Positions 49,001 through 61,285 of a stretch of 64,000 bases of DNA are shown here, one piece after another; positions within the stretch are counted from its first letter, which is position 1, and every line of letters begins with the position of its first letter. The notes under the pieces were generated by a model, which saw only the letters and a program-made list of their open reading frames with translations, was not told the DNA's origin and did no database searches. The DNA comes from Artocarpus heterophyllus. Lineage: Eukaryota; Streptophyta; Magnoliopsida; Rosales; Moraceae. Location: positions 17,052,424-17,116,423 of the forward strand of contig CM046354.1 in NCBI GenBank assembly GCA_025403435.1, written 5' to 3'. Both the position numbers and the translations under genes were made by a program.

Positions 49001-51837
49001 AGAAAAGTCCAGTATTCCTGCTGACTTCCCTCACAATTACGCTTCACAGAAGCACCAATTCAATCAACTAGAAACTGCTGACATTTTTTTAATGGATTAG
49101 TTAGAAGAAGGGCGTCAAATAAAGTATGGTAAAAATACAATCCTAAAAGTACTAGACAAAATTTGACTTTGTGTATCAGGCTGTGGTTGCAGGCTCAGTA
49201 TTTTTTCCTATGTTCTCCCCAGCTTAAAAGGGAAAAAAATAATAAATAAAAAATATAGGAGCATATGTGAAATTCATGACTCTAGAATCACCATTGGCTT
49301 GCTGAGATACTACTAAATAATCTATGTGAATCTGTGTGACACCGACCATTTCCAACTTCACTTGAGTTGGTCAAGACAATGGTATACATTTTAAACTTTC
49401 ACAACAGAAAAAGGGAATCAAAAGATAGAGAAGCAATCACCAATGACATAAGAAAATACTGACACAGAAAAATCTTGAGATCTTGACAAGATCAAGAAAA
49501 TTACCATTGATAAACAGCATCCTTGTGTCTGGGTGAGAAGCAACACACTGCAAGAAAAACACAGATAATTTAAAAACAAATAAACATAAGGGCCAAATTG
49601 AGAACGAAGAAGAATATGTAGCATCTGACGAAGTCTCAATCATTAACTTTAAGCAATTCCTATTGCAGAAAATTAGTAGAGGTTGAATAATCATATCCAT
49701 ACAAAAAAAAAACAAAAACCATTAGGATGTTTTTTTAATTCTGATGGCTAAAAGATAAAAAGTTATAATTTGACCAAATAGCTTCATGTTACCTAAAAAA
49801 TACTAAAGGAAAACAATGCTCTTATGAGAACAGATGTTCCACGATAGTGAATTATAAATGTTAAGGAGTCTAATGCAAGCACATAAAAAGCACCAAAATC
49901 ATTTTTAATATCCAAGGCTAAACTTTTAAGATTCTTGTTTCAATAGAGTGTGAAGAGCCCCATTTTTTTAGTCACACTAAAAATTCTCTGTAAATAGGCT
50001 GCAGCCCTCACGTTTTTCAGTAAAACTAAACCTTATTAAAGGTATAATGCAGTGTAAAGCTCTCACATGCTATAGTATAAAGTAAAAGTATGCTCTAGTG
50101 TAAAAGCTCTCACATGTTGTAGTGTTTGAGTTCAAACTCAAGAATTTGAACTCATTTGCCAAACACCCTGTGAAAATAGATTTCAGAGATGATTTATCCA
50201 GCATAAAAAAGAAGACAGTGCCAGTTTGCATCAATTAAGGCCATTAATATTTGTCCTATTCAGGTGATCACCAATAATATTACACATTTTTTTATTACAA
50301 ATATGCTTAACAATTCAGTAGTTCATCTGCAATGTTTTGGTTGGAAATTTTTGAAATCATATCACCTGTAGAAGAGCAAGAGCATTGCAAACTCGATTTG
50401 ATTGTGCAGGAGTTAGATTTGGTGGTGATAGGACAGGGTAAATGGATACGATCTCCTGCAGGTAGGAAAGAATTCACAAGTAATTATCCATTATAAGAAT
50501 TTACATAAGAATGCAAAATCAATACATAATCAAGATTCAATATCCAACTCCAAGTCTCCAACAAGTTAAGGCAATACATTGCATATACATGATACAACAA
50601 AACTAATAACACACCAAAAGACCAGCAATACGAGCAACGTGAAAGATTTTCAAACAATGGCATCAAATTACAAACACCACTATGCTAGAAATTGTCAATC
50701 ACTTCTTTCCAAGTCATCCTAACTTTTGTAAGCCAAGGATTATCATTTGATAACCATGGAAGATACCAAGAACCTCACAAAGCCATTAATGACGATACTG
50801 GCAACCACAAGGAGAATTTCTGATCACAAAAGACAGGAGGCAATGAAACAGAAGACGAAACACTAGCCATTGAAAGACATACCTGAAGTAATGCAGCGAT
50901 AGTGCCAAACGAATTCCACAACAAAGGAGCCAAATCTTGAAATATTTCTCTCTTCTATAATACACAGCAACAAACATCACTTAATTTAAGCAAACACGTA
51001 CAAGTTCAGAAAAAGTAAAGAATTGCAAGAAGCCAATATTGATACACCAAATCCATGAAACTTAAAGAACCATAAAGCTTTAACACACACAACCAAACAT
51101 GTCAAACTTTATCAAATCAATAGAATAATAAGCTTGAAGAAAGAAATCAACAACCCCAAATTAAAAACGAAAAGAATCTTTAACCAAAAGAGTTGTCTTT
51201 GAAGAAAGCGATGAAATTGATGAGCCAAACAGAGCGAAACAGGTAAAGCAAAACTCTAACAGCCAAAAGCAAGGAAATTGCATCAAAAACCTGAAATCGA
51301 TTAATAATCAAAACTCAGGCATTCACCATTCCAATAATTTATAAGAACAACTAGGTCTTGGAAAAATCGACATATCAAACTCGACGAAATTGATATATCA
51401 AAAACTTCAAAACCTCGAAAAATTAATAAAAATTTTAAAAAAAGAACAATAAAAGGAAAGACCTTTCGCAACCGTGATTCATAAAACAATCCAAACAAGA
51501 AAATTTCGCGTCAACAAAAAGAAAAAAAAGCCCTCAAAATTTCGAAGCTTGTTGAAAACGAAAACAAGAAAAATCTACAAAAGATGAAATCAACAGATTT
51601 CACTGATGCAATCAAACTATGTAGAAAAAAAGGAAAATAAATGACCTTAGAGAGCTCAAGAAGAGCATTTTCCCGAAGATCGGGATTGCTAAGGTCGAGG
51701 ACCAATTGCTCCGCGGACGCCATTTTTCTGTCTCTGTTTGCTGCGACGTTTGGCGTGGATACACTACCAGTACCACTACTCCCACTAGGTCCTCCGAATG
51801 GTAAATTAACGGACAGAGATGGGGGCAAATTCGCCAT
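46022..51837 (-). CDS. CCR4-NOT complex subunit 9 (CAF40/RCD1-like)
   Basis: CNOT9 is an armadillo-repeat scaffold of the CCR4-NOT complex, which shortens mRNA poly(A) tails. Nine coding exons read 51837-51646, 50954-50883, 50455-50366, 49547-49505, 48618-48512, 47540-47445, 46722-46532, 46425-46356 and 46132-46022 (stop TGA). They total 972 bp, 323 residues; all introns are GT-AG and all phases agree. The start is set by the plant-type N-terminus [19 protein letters not shown]; an upstream in-frame ATG at 51963 lies before the TATA-like box. Family hallmarks are [79 protein letters not shown] and [19 protein letters not shown]. The Gly/Ser-rich head before the core and the [19 protein letters not shown] tail are plant-like. 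Introns hold at least two MITEs. The gene looks intact. Confidence 0.95.
47958..48108. mobile_element. MITE, family A, in a CNOT9 intron
   Basis: The ends are 'agtgtttgggaaccaagttc' and, on the reverse strand, 'agtgtttaagaaccaagttg'. The motif 'acagtgtaaag' recurs within. It lies in the intron between the fifth and sixth coding exons. Confidence 0.65.
50045..50172. mobile_element. MITE, family A, in a CNOT9 intron
   Basis: The motif 'gtgtaaagctctcacatgct' is repeated, and the right end reads 'catttgccaaacaccctg'. It lies in the intron between the third and fourth coding exons. Confidence 0.6.
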
Positions 51838-51908
51838 TCTAACTTTGAATAGGTTCCCTGTTTTAACTTTCACTGTAGAAGCTCTCGTATGTCCACCGCA
51901 AATACTCC

Positions 51909-51915
51909 ATTTATA
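51909..51915 (-). promoter_or_regulatory. Candidate TATA box of CNOT9
   Basis: On the minus strand, 'ctataaatgg' lies about 75 bases upstream of the chosen ATG, which would leave a short 5' UTR of roughly 45 bases. It supports the 51837 start over the one at 51963. Function is inferred from position only. Confidence 0.45.
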
Positions 51916-51963
51916 GTTGCAACAGTAATTCTCGTTGACCTGTCCGAACTCTAAAGTTACCAA

Positions 51964-54050
51964 AATATACGTAATTATTTGTTTGTCTAATTAATTTTTA
52001 ATTTAAATTTAAGAATTATTCAAAATACTCTTCAACTAAAAAAATAGTTTTAAATTTTTTTTAAAAATTTATATTAAGGTTTTTGTTTTAAAAAGTGTAT
52101 AAAATACTCTTAAAATATGTGTTTTATGTGTTTTTATTTTTTTATTTATTGAAATTTTAATTTTTAATTTTTTTAAATTAACCTAAAATAAAGGTATAAA
52201 AAAATAAATATTACAAAAAAAAAAAAAAGATCATGGTTGCCAGAAGTACATGAATTTATTTTTTATGAAAGTCAAACTTAAGTTTATGTATAATTTTTCC
52301 TATATAGAATGTCATATCTATAACTTTTAGGGGAAAGTTTTGTACTTAAACCAACTTTAAAAACAATCTAATGCTCTAAAATTACTTTTTTTTTTTTGCT
52401 AAGTTTAATACAATGGCTTAGATTAACTCATATGACATACTTTTTTTTGACACATCACACCTTTTTTATTGATATCTTTTCTTTTACTTTTTTTTTCTTT
52501 TGTGTGTTAATGAAAATTGTGTTGAATTTGTTTTCTTTTAACTCCATGAGTATTGTGTCACTATGTACACTACCATTCAACCAATAATATGAGGTATTTA
52601 AAACTATAGATAAATAAATCATGAATTAGTAAATCTTTTTCTTTATTCTAGATATGTCATTTAAAAATATAGGCATGTAGCTTTTTCAACCATTATTTAT
52701 TTCTTTGTAAAGAATATATTCTAAATTTTTCCTATCATTTATTATTTTCAAAAAATAAATCATTAAAATTTTCTTCCATAAGTTAATATAATTTATTTAT
52801 TTTGCTCAAAAGCTAATTGAAATTATTAGAATATAATTTTATTTTTTTGACTAGAACATTAGAGGTAGGAAAAACACAAAAGAACAGATCCTCCGAGAGT
52901 ACAATGGCTGAAAACTTGAAAGCCAGAGAAATAAAAAGCAAACATGCTTTTGGAAATGTAGATTAAAAGACATTCCGATGATCTACTATAAAAGTATAAT
53001 TTCAATATTTTACAAAAAAGAAAAAAAAGTATTTAGATTTAAATAGTATTTTAAATAAATTATTAAATAATAACACTAATTAACACTAATTTTTTTAATA
53101 AAAAAATTTAAAAAATGTAAGATTATATTATAATCATATGCATGTCCGTGGGATGTAGATCAAGCTAGTATGTGATAGAACCAAACTTCAATCCTTGTAA
53201 ATTAACTTAATACTTAAGAGGATTATTAATTTAAACAATTCTAAAATTTAGCTAATTATTATATTTCTACAAATAAACCTTCCATAGATGTAAGACACTC
53301 TATAATATCATCCTTTTTTTTTTTTTTTTTCATTTTGATCTCATTTCGTTTCCTGAAACAAAATTGCCTCATTGGTCTGAGTCAAAGTACCTAAATACCC
53401 TTTACCAATCTTAAAAAGATAAGCGTGGAACGACTAGGAGGTTAAGGGAAGGGACCATTAGCGTCAAGCACAAATGGTTGTAAGAAAACGGCAAATGAAG
53501 GACATTTATTGTTGGTTTGTTTTACTCCTTCAGTTTAATTTGACATAATTTAAATGATTATTACAAGTTAAATTGATATTTGATGAGACATTTAATTTAA
53601 ATTAAAGTGGCAAGTCAAATTAGTTTAAACTGTTTAACTTAAAGTTTAAACCCCTTCTATTTCAATATTTTGAACCAATGTTTAACAGTGATTTTATTTT
53701 TATATATTTATATTTATAATTTAACACTATTTTTTATATTATTTTTAATTAAATAACTTTTTTTTTACATATTTTATATTTATTCTTTAATTAAATAATT
53801 TTTTCATGCTACAAATTAGAGTTTTCAATACTCATTCAAACAAAAAATTTAGATTAGATATCCTGTTCAAATTAATACTCTAACCACGCATCAAAATGCT
53901 AGGTCATATTACTGTTTAAACTGTACAATTTGAATTTTTTTATTCAAACAAAAAAGTTCACACTAACACAATTTAAATCAATGAACTAAACTGGGCATTA
54001 GTGACCAAAGGCATTTGAGTATAAAGGAGTTCAACATGCATTGACCATGA
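51964..54050. other. Non-genic, very AT-rich stretch
   Basis: Apart from the promoter side of CNOT9 at its left end, nothing recognisable. Short open frames here are rich in Phe, Leu and Tyr from T-runs and are not convincing. Confidence 0.4.
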
Positions 54051-54073
54051 TATTTAATGGATGTTTAACACAT

Positions 54074-55360
54074 TCAATGGCATTTGACACGTATCGAGCA
54101 TGCCTAATGACGTTAAAAAGTCATTGAGTTGGGGACCTCAAGTGTTTAAAAAAAAAATCTTATAGATTTATATATGTGTATGGTATGCATTTATTTATTT
54201 TTACCATTCACTTATTAAAGCATATTCTACTATATGTGACAGATGTCAAGCATGCTTGATGACGTTGAAAAGTCATCAAGGGTAAGGAAGTAAAGTGCTC
54301 GAAAAAGATAATTGAATTTTGTTTAGATAATTTTACCAACTCCTAAGGGTATAGCTTGAATTTTATTTTCATCATTCTTTAGGAGAATGAAGAATATAGA
54401 AATGAGAAAGTTTTGGTAATTTTAAAATGTAACGAACGCTATTTGATAGTTTTGGAGCGTGCTTGATGACGTTCGAAAGCCATCAAAATAGCAAGGTCAA
54501 GTGAATATTTATCACTCTCAAACTTTGAAGGACATAAAAGGAATTCATCAATAAAATGTAAATATGAAAATAAGAAAGTTATATTAATTAATAGAAATGT
54601 AAATATGAAAATAAGAAAGTTATATTGATTATTGAAACGCATTCAACGAATTTGACATGTGTCGAGCATGCTTGATCACATTCAAAAGTCATTGTGTTGA
54701 GGATGTAATTAAAATTTAAATTTTTACTATTCATTGATAGAAGGATAAATATGAAAATGTGAAAGTTTTATTAATTTCAATGATATTTGATAGGGGTCAA
54801 GCATGCTTGATGACTTTCAAAAGTCATCAGGCTACATAGAGCTCTAAGTTTTCAAAATAAACCACCTTTAAAATTTTTGTTTAGATAATTTACTTTAAAA
54901 CAACTTTAGTAGATATAGATGAAAATTTATTTTTACCATGCATTGATAGACGGATATATATGAAAATATTAAGTTCTTATTAATAATTAAACCACTTTAA
55001 ATGATATAATGACAGGTGTCGAGCATGCCTGTGATGTTCAAAAGTCATCAAGCTGGGGAGGTAAAGCGGTGAAAATACATGCGTTTTGCAACGGCATTTG
55101 GCAAGTGTCGAGCATGCTTGATGGCGTTCAAAAGTCGTTCAAAGAGGAATTTCAAATGTTAAAAAAGCCATGACTTTCAAATTTTTGTGTTGATAATTTA
55201 TTTTAAAACAACTCTTGAGGATATAAATAGAATTTTATTTTGACCATTTATTAAGAGAATGATAAATATGAAAATATGGAAGTTTTATCAATTATTGAAA
55301 CACCTTCAACAATATTTGGTAAGTGTCGCGCCTGCTTGATGAAAAAGTCTTGAAGCTGGA
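54074..55360. repeat. Degenerate array of eight hairpin motifs
   Basis: A motif close to 'gtgtcgagcatgcttgatga' followed by 'cgttcaaaagtcatcaag' occurs near 54093, 54246, 54455, 54661, 54797, 55021, 55108 and 55324. Its second part is a palindrome (cttgatgac ... gtcatcaag with an 8-base loop), and 'gcatgc' is also palindromic. Between motifs recur pieces such as 'gataaatatgaaaatatg', 'aaagtttattaatta' and 'aaatttttgtttagataattta', so the whole is an old tandem or satellite-like array with units of about 90-290 bp. No coding sequence is present. Confidence 0.75.
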
Positions 55361-55924
55361 ATGTGTAGGGTTTGTTTGATGTATAGGTTTAGAATAGTAT
55401 GGTTTTGAATTTTGTGGTTTGAACTAGTAGTCTTGAACTATGTGGTTTACATAGAGGTTTTGAATTGACATTTGAAATGTAAAAAATTAAAACGAGAATA
55501 AAACATCACATCAGCTTTAAAACGAGAATTGATATTTGAAAAACTATGATTTGTAAAAGAAAATGATTTAGAAAAACTATGATTTATGATTTATAATGAA
55601 AAACTATGATTTATGAAAGAAAAGGAGAATGAGAATCGTTTTTATAATGATAATGAAGAACTTAAGAGGGTCAAGCTATCAAAATTAACAGTTTAGTCTG
55701 TTTTAAATGATCTTCACCATTCTGAACGATTTATAATGATTTGAAACCTGCGCCTACCAAACGCCTGTTCTTGTGGCCTCATAGGTTCAAAACTACTTAA
55801 AACATTTTAAATATGCACACCAAATGACACATAAGTGTTAGGGGAGAAAAAGGTCCTAACTTTCAAATTTTTGTATAAATAATTTACTTCAAAACAAGTT
55901 TTAAGGACATAGATGGAATTACAT
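55361..55924. other. Non-genic stretch
   Basis: Nothing recognisable beyond local direct repeats of 'gaaaaactatgatttatga' at about 55550-55620. Confidence 0.4.
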
Positions 55925-56560
55925 GCTAGGGTGTTGATGAGACTTAGAAAATACATATTTTTTAAGCTAAAATTTTAATCATTTTACATTCATAATTTCT
56001 CATTAAACTTCTTAATTAAAGTAATTGTGTGTTAAATAGTATTTTATTATCTTTGTGTAAAACATGTTTAAAATCAAGGTTCTAATATGTTTTATGTTTA
56101 ATAATATTTTCAATAGTTTTTAGAATCATTTCTTTATGTTTAAAAATAATGTGTGGTAATTTTATTTTGTGTCTTAGTGTGTTTTATAGTGTGCTTTAAG
56201 TTTGTAAATATGTTTTAGTATATTTTTTAGTAATTTCTAAAAATATTTTTGAGTCTTAAAAATTAAATCTGTGTTAAACTGAAAGGGCCCAAAATTTTAA
56301 AAGTTTGTAATTATTTTTAGTGAATTTTATGTGTTTTAATACAAAAAAAATATTTTTAATATTATTGTAAACATTAAGTTTGTAAAATAATTAGTTTTAG
56401 TGTGTTTATCTATTTTTAGATTTGAAATCTAGAAGAAAAATAGAACAAAACAATGCCAAAATAGGCAAAATCAGACACAAATGCAAAAAAATAAAAATAA
56501 AAAAATCATATTTTAAATTTGTGGGACAACATGGTGTATTCTCCACCATCGGATCACATC
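55925..56560 (+). repeat. Dispersed non-coding repeat, copy C (partial)
   Basis: It starts 'tgttgatgagacttagaaaa' and follows copies A and B: 'tatagtgtgctttaag', 'gtaatttctaaaaatattt' and 'tttagatttgaaatctagaag' appear in the same order. The far end seen in copies A and B is missing. Confidence 0.55.
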
Positions 56561-56845
56561 GCCAGCCAATCCTAACCATCCATCTAGAGCCAGCTATTGC
56601 GACATCATTGCACGCGTCAGGCGCATGTCATCTGTAGGGCCTACCTTTGTTGCAGTTTGTCCGATTGCATGTGGGCGTTTGCAATCTTCGACTGTGAGCT
56701 CTCAATCATGTCCGTCCGCTGCCACATCCAATGTTTCACTATTGTCCCAGCTTCTGTCCCATTTGGTCCCAGTTGGCCTACAGATGTTCTAAACTTGCAA
56801 CCGTTCAATCACAAAATGAAGGGCTCAGATTGTGCCGTAATTTGT

Positions 56846-58130
56846 TGTTGGAAAATAAGTACGCAGTAGAATTTTAAAAAATTTAAACCAAGGTATTTTG
56901 TAAAACACAAGTTTGACATGCTAAATACATAAATTAATGATATATCTTACTAACCTCTTTTGTATACCGAAGTGGGCTCGAATTCGTGTAGAGAAGAACC
57001 TTCTAAAATAGCTTCAATCAACTGGTCTTCTTTACTATCTCTATCCATGATCGGAGTACAGGTGGTCGCCTGTCGTATAGCTTTTCCTCTGATGACTCTC
57101 TTTCTAACCACTAGAGAAAACTAAGAGCTAAGGTCCTTGATGTTGAACAATACCTCTTTGGGAGTTTTAGAGTTGCTTACTCTAGAGTACTCACTCTTTG
57201 CTTCTCAAGTGATTTGAATAACAAAGAAAACTCACCTCTATTTATAGTGGTTGGACCTAGGACTAATCACTATCAGATTAGACCTCAAAATTCGAGTTTA
57301 GATTAGCTTTAGAGTAAAAAACATGAAGCAGAATTTGACTTTAATTGCCAGGGTCGACCGTGCCTAGCGTAGTTGTGGTCGACTCCGTGGTCGCAATACT
57401 TGAGTTCAAATCGAATTCGAATTCCTCAACCTGATATGTACATCCAATCTCAACCAATTGGATAAATCCTATCTTATTTGACCCGGATCTCCTCTATAGA
57501 GCTTCAATTTTAATTCAAATAACTCAATAGAAAAGTTATCCAATTAAATTAGTTATATACAGATAAACCCATACAAATAACATATTATCCAAATTATTTA
57601 ACATGTTTATCTTGAATTAATTCATAAAACTAATTCAACTAATAAATTGACATGAATTATTAAATTCAATCAACTCGAATTTTAGCGAATCTAATAATTT
57701 AACATAAGTCACTAATATATAGGAAAAAAATGCCGTATGATTACAAGATTAATTATGAGCTAGCGAAGGAGACCAGATGGACATATATAGATCAAACTCC
57801 TATAATTATAAAATACTCCAAATTGTACAAAATTTACATACATAATGTACATTAATATTATCCGTAAATAATTTATATTTTATCATATTTATATGAAATA
57901 TGATTTATCAAGGAAAATTCAATATTTAATTCTAAATTAATTTTAGATTTAAATTAATGAATTTTCTCAGACATTAAATTTTATATGAATCTTTAAATGG
58001 TCCTACCAAAGCCTCCTCCTTTATCTCAACTTTAACTAGGTGGAGATTTGAGAGATGGTGGAGCAAAAGGAACCGATTTTCCTTTGGAGAAAATAGGAGA
58101 GAAAAAGAGAAAATAGGCTTTTGTTGTGGA
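56846..58130 (-). mobile_element. Probable solo LTR of copia type (reverse)
   Basis: Read on the minus strand, it has a long AT-rich U3, a TATA-like 'cactataaatagaggtgag' (about 57231-57250), a leader-like stretch and an end 'cttattttccaaca', typical of a copia LTR 3' tip. I could not find the matching 5' tip with a target duplication, so the upper limit is approximate and the element may be truncated. Confidence 0.45.
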
Positions 58131-58544
58131 GGAACCTATTTATGTAAAAAACTTAAATTGGGTTAAATTTTCACTTAATTTCGTACTCATGTTTAACTGA
58201 TATCATGGACAGTTAATTAAGACAAAATCTTGGTCTTAAAACATTCAAAGTTGGCACCATATACTTAAGAAAAGATGCAGTGGGGCGGGGGGAAGCTCAT
58301 TAATTGTTCACTTTTTAGTCGTAGTCTTTTTATTATTCAAGGTCAGATCATGCTTCTTTATCATACCACTTTATCCATAAGAATCCCTAACTCAAGGAAG
58401 CAAATAAAATTTTGACTAGTTGAGGAAAACTAACTAGCTATCAGGAGGTTTTTGGTTCCTGTTGAGTTTGCTCATCACAATTCAAAACTAACTTCCAAAT
58501 TTATCGTATCGATGTTAATACATAATCGTGTATTCAAAATTTTG
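58131..58544. other. Non-genic stretch
   Basis: Nothing recognisable. Confidence 0.35.
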
Positions 58545-59567
58545 TACCCCACATTAGATGATGATTTTATGAAAATTGTTGTCTAATGTGCTACATTAGA
58601 CAACAGTTCCCTCAAACTGTCATTCAATGTCAACAATTTTTTTTTGTTAAAAAAGGCAGAATTTTTCCCATTCATTTATTTACTAAAAATTTCAAAGTTT
58701 CTCATCCCCTTCTTAAATTTTAAACACTCTCTTCTATTTCACTCTATCAAATTTATAAAATCTAAGTTTTTCTCTTCAATCCTCCATTCTCTTTATAAGT
58801 TTTCTCTATCTTCATCTTCCCTACCTCTTAACTCTTTCTTTCTCACTTTCTAACTCTTCTATAAACTCCTTCTATCCTTTCACTCTCCCTTTTTTCTCTT
58901 CTACTCATCACTCCCTCAATCCTCGTCTCTAAGATGCCATGACTCACCATCAAACTATTATTGTCGTCGCCGCTTCCTCTGCCTTAAGTACCAAAATTTT
59001 GGTACATTTAGAATCTTTCGAAATTTCTTTCCTTTGAATTTAAGTTATCCTTTTTTTGAATTTTGAGTTTTCCTTTGTGTTTGGTTAAGTATTTTTTTTG
59101 CTCTTGTATTTTGTGAATAAACTCTGGCTATGGTTTTTGAAAGATTTGTGTTATATGCATATTTATTATATACGTCTTTGAAAATTGTTATGTATTTTTT
59201 TCTACATTAGATACAAATCAAGTTTATCAAAGAAGAGGACATAAATTTGTGAATAATATTTGAAATTATTCTTTGAAAAGAAATTGTTTTGGCAAAAATA
59301 TTTTTTTGTAAATTTTTTAACGATGGTTTTTGTGAAAACTGTCATCAAAAGTGGCACATTAGACGACGATTTTACAGAAACCATCATCTAATGTGTCATT
59401 TATGCACACTTGAGGTATTTCACAAGTGTAATAGACAATAATTAAAAGTTGTCATCTAATATATACAACCTACTACTACGGTGGTTATGATGATGGTTTG
59501 GCCACCCCATGTCTTATTCTTAGACGACGGTTTAAAACCGTCGTTTAACGCTCCGTCTATACTAGAG
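58545..59567. mobile_element. Small non-autonomous CACTA derivative, about 1 kb
   Basis: The right end, on the reverse strand, reads CTCTAGTATAGACGGAGCG followed by 'ttaaacgacggttttaaaccg', close to the right end of the 28.9-33.1 kb element (CACTAGTACACGTAGAACAT then 'taaataacggtttaaaacc'). The left end carries 'acattagatgatgatttt' and 'acattagacaacagtt' inverted units. The interior (58650-58990) is a pyrimidine-rich leader like that of the larger element, and no transposase remains. The outermost CACTA bases are mutated and no clear target duplication is seen. Confidence 0.6.
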
Positions 59568-60061
59568 TATTTGACTCTTTCTCCCGCAAGAAAAATAATA
59601 AATATAAAAAATAAAAAAGATATAGGATGCGCAAGAGTAGTTCAATATTCAGATGTTAGGTTAGGTTCTTTCAAAAAAATTTGAGAAGCTATAAGATAAC
59701 GTAATTTTTAAAAATTATGGGGGCCAATACAATTTTTAGAGCAATTATTCAAAGTTTCCATTTCTGAAATTATTTTTATTTTGGCTGAACAAAGTCCAAT
59801 TAACTTAACAAAAAGTATGAATTTAAAATATTTTTGGATATTACAAGAACAATGTAAGGGTAAATCTTGGATAATGTGCGTGTCTGGTGCACTATCTGTA
59901 GTAATTGATCGTGAGGTTCAGCTGGATTTACGGGCTTTGTTGTAAGGTTATGCATTGAGCTGCAATTAGTGGTGTGTAGTAGTGATAGTAAAGAAGAGTC
60001 CAAGAGAGTTTGTCTATTTTATTTGGGGGAGAAGAGGGATCAGGTAACAATAGCTTTTCTC
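59568..60061. other. Non-genic stretch
   Basis: No supported gene. The minus-strand open frame at 59800-60003 matches no family I know. Confidence 0.35.
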
Positions 60062-60174
60062 TTAGGGTCTGTTTGTTTCGTGGTTTGAATCACGGTTTGA
60101 ATTATTTTGCTACAGTATTTTCTCTCACAAAAATTTAAATCTTTATTCAAATACTCGAACCAAACAGTCTCTTA
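60062..60174. mobile_element. MITE, family B, isolated copy
   Basis: The ends read 'ttagggtctgtttgtttcg' and, on the reverse strand, 'taagagactgtttggttcga'. The core 'gaatcacggtttgaattatt' is the inverse of that in the cluster at 33.6-33.9 kb. A TTA-type target (PIF/Harbinger-like) is possible. Confidence 0.6.
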
Positions 60175-60425
60175 GTCTGGACATAAGAAAGTCAAAATTT
60201 TAAAATTGAGGACCCACATGTGAAAAATTTAAAAGATAGAGATATTGATAATGAAGATCCCCCGTCAAATTACCGTCAAATCATAAAAATCAAGGCAATA
60301 TGATTAAAAATAATCACATTACCTTGATTTTTTAAATCGAGTTCATACACAATGATACCAAAATCATAAATATATAGTTGTTTATTGCTTAAACAAAGGG
60401 AGAACAAAAAGAAAAGAAAGAAAGT

Positions 60426-61285
60426 GTGTTTTTTCCCCCTTTTATTAAACTCAAGTTGGAAAACTTACATTATATCGAAATATCTAAATCAGGAGTGGTC
60501 CTTCCTATATCGAAATATGTTATGAACTACATCAAGGTTCTTGCTGAATATGACAAGACCTTGAATGTGCTTTTCAAGGACTATGATGAAGAAAGGGAGC
60601 AAGCAAACTTTGCAGTGGTTTATCAAGAACAACCGCCTGCTCAATCTAGAAATACAATTAGCAATGATTCATCAAGCAAACTAACCCCAATAAGTCGCCT
60701 TTTTGTATCACTTGCCGCACTTCTAGAACGCCACCTTGATGCCAAGTCCAAGTTATACAAGGATTCTTCTTTGCAGCACTTGTTTTGATGAACAACATAC
60801 ACTACATGGTGCGGAAAGTGAAAGGATCTGAACTACCGAAGCCAATATTTGGAGAAGAATGGATTAGAAAGCGCAACTGGATATGTCGGAAGTACGCAAT
60901 GGCTTATGAAAGAGCCAGTTGGAGTGTCGCCAGCACGTTTCTGAAGGACAAGGGGATACCAAGCTCAGGCTCAGGTTCTACCTCAAAAATCCTTATCAAG
61001 GAGAGGCTCCGGAGCTTCTACCTTGCTTTTGAGGAAATTTACAGGACTCGAACAGCATGGACCGTCACAGATGAAGAGCTTAGAGAAGACTTACGAATCT
61101 CAACATCCCTCAAGGTAATCCTAGCTTACAGGACATTTGAAGGAAGATTTTCTTCATGCACAAGTAACAAGTACATCAAGTACAGTGCAGATGATCTGGA
61201 GAATTATCTTTTAAACTTGTTAGGGATCCTCAAAATCGTTGCCAAGTCCATGCAGGCAACTGCAGATTATAAAGCTACTCTTTAG
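60426..61285 (+). pseudogene. EXO70 exocyst subunit, C-terminal fragment with frameshift
   Basis: EXO70 proteins help tether secretory vesicles at the plasma membrane as part of the exocyst. Similarity starts at about SGVVLPISKYVMNYI and runs through SRLFVSLAALLERHLDAKSKLYKDSSLQH to the end, including MNNIHYMVRKVKGSELP, WIRKRNWICRKYAMAYERAS, LRSFYLAFEEIYRT, REDLRISTSLKVILAYRTFE and SADDLENYLLNL. About 285 codons survive of the usual 600-700; the N-terminal rods are absent, and upstream DNA shows no trace of them. The frame at 60426-60788 ends at a TGA that is bypassed only by shifting to the frame from 60785, consistent with loss of one T in a T-run at 60783-60786. A sequencing error cannot be excluded for the frameshift, but the 5' truncation argues for a pseudogene. 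It lies tail to tail with PYRD. Confidence 0.8.

Noticed and set aside
49418..49715. Separate minus-strand open frames around the fourth CNOT9 exon
   Set aside because: They are read-through of the short exon into introns, not genes.
51838..51963. Upstream in-frame start of CNOT9 at 51963
   Set aside because: It would place the start before the TATA-like box and add 42 residues unlike any CNOT9 N-terminus; the MANLPPSLS start fits plant homologues.
54074..55360. CRISPR-like array
   Set aside because: Repeats are degenerate, spacing is irregular, linkers themselves recur, and the context is a plant nuclear genome.
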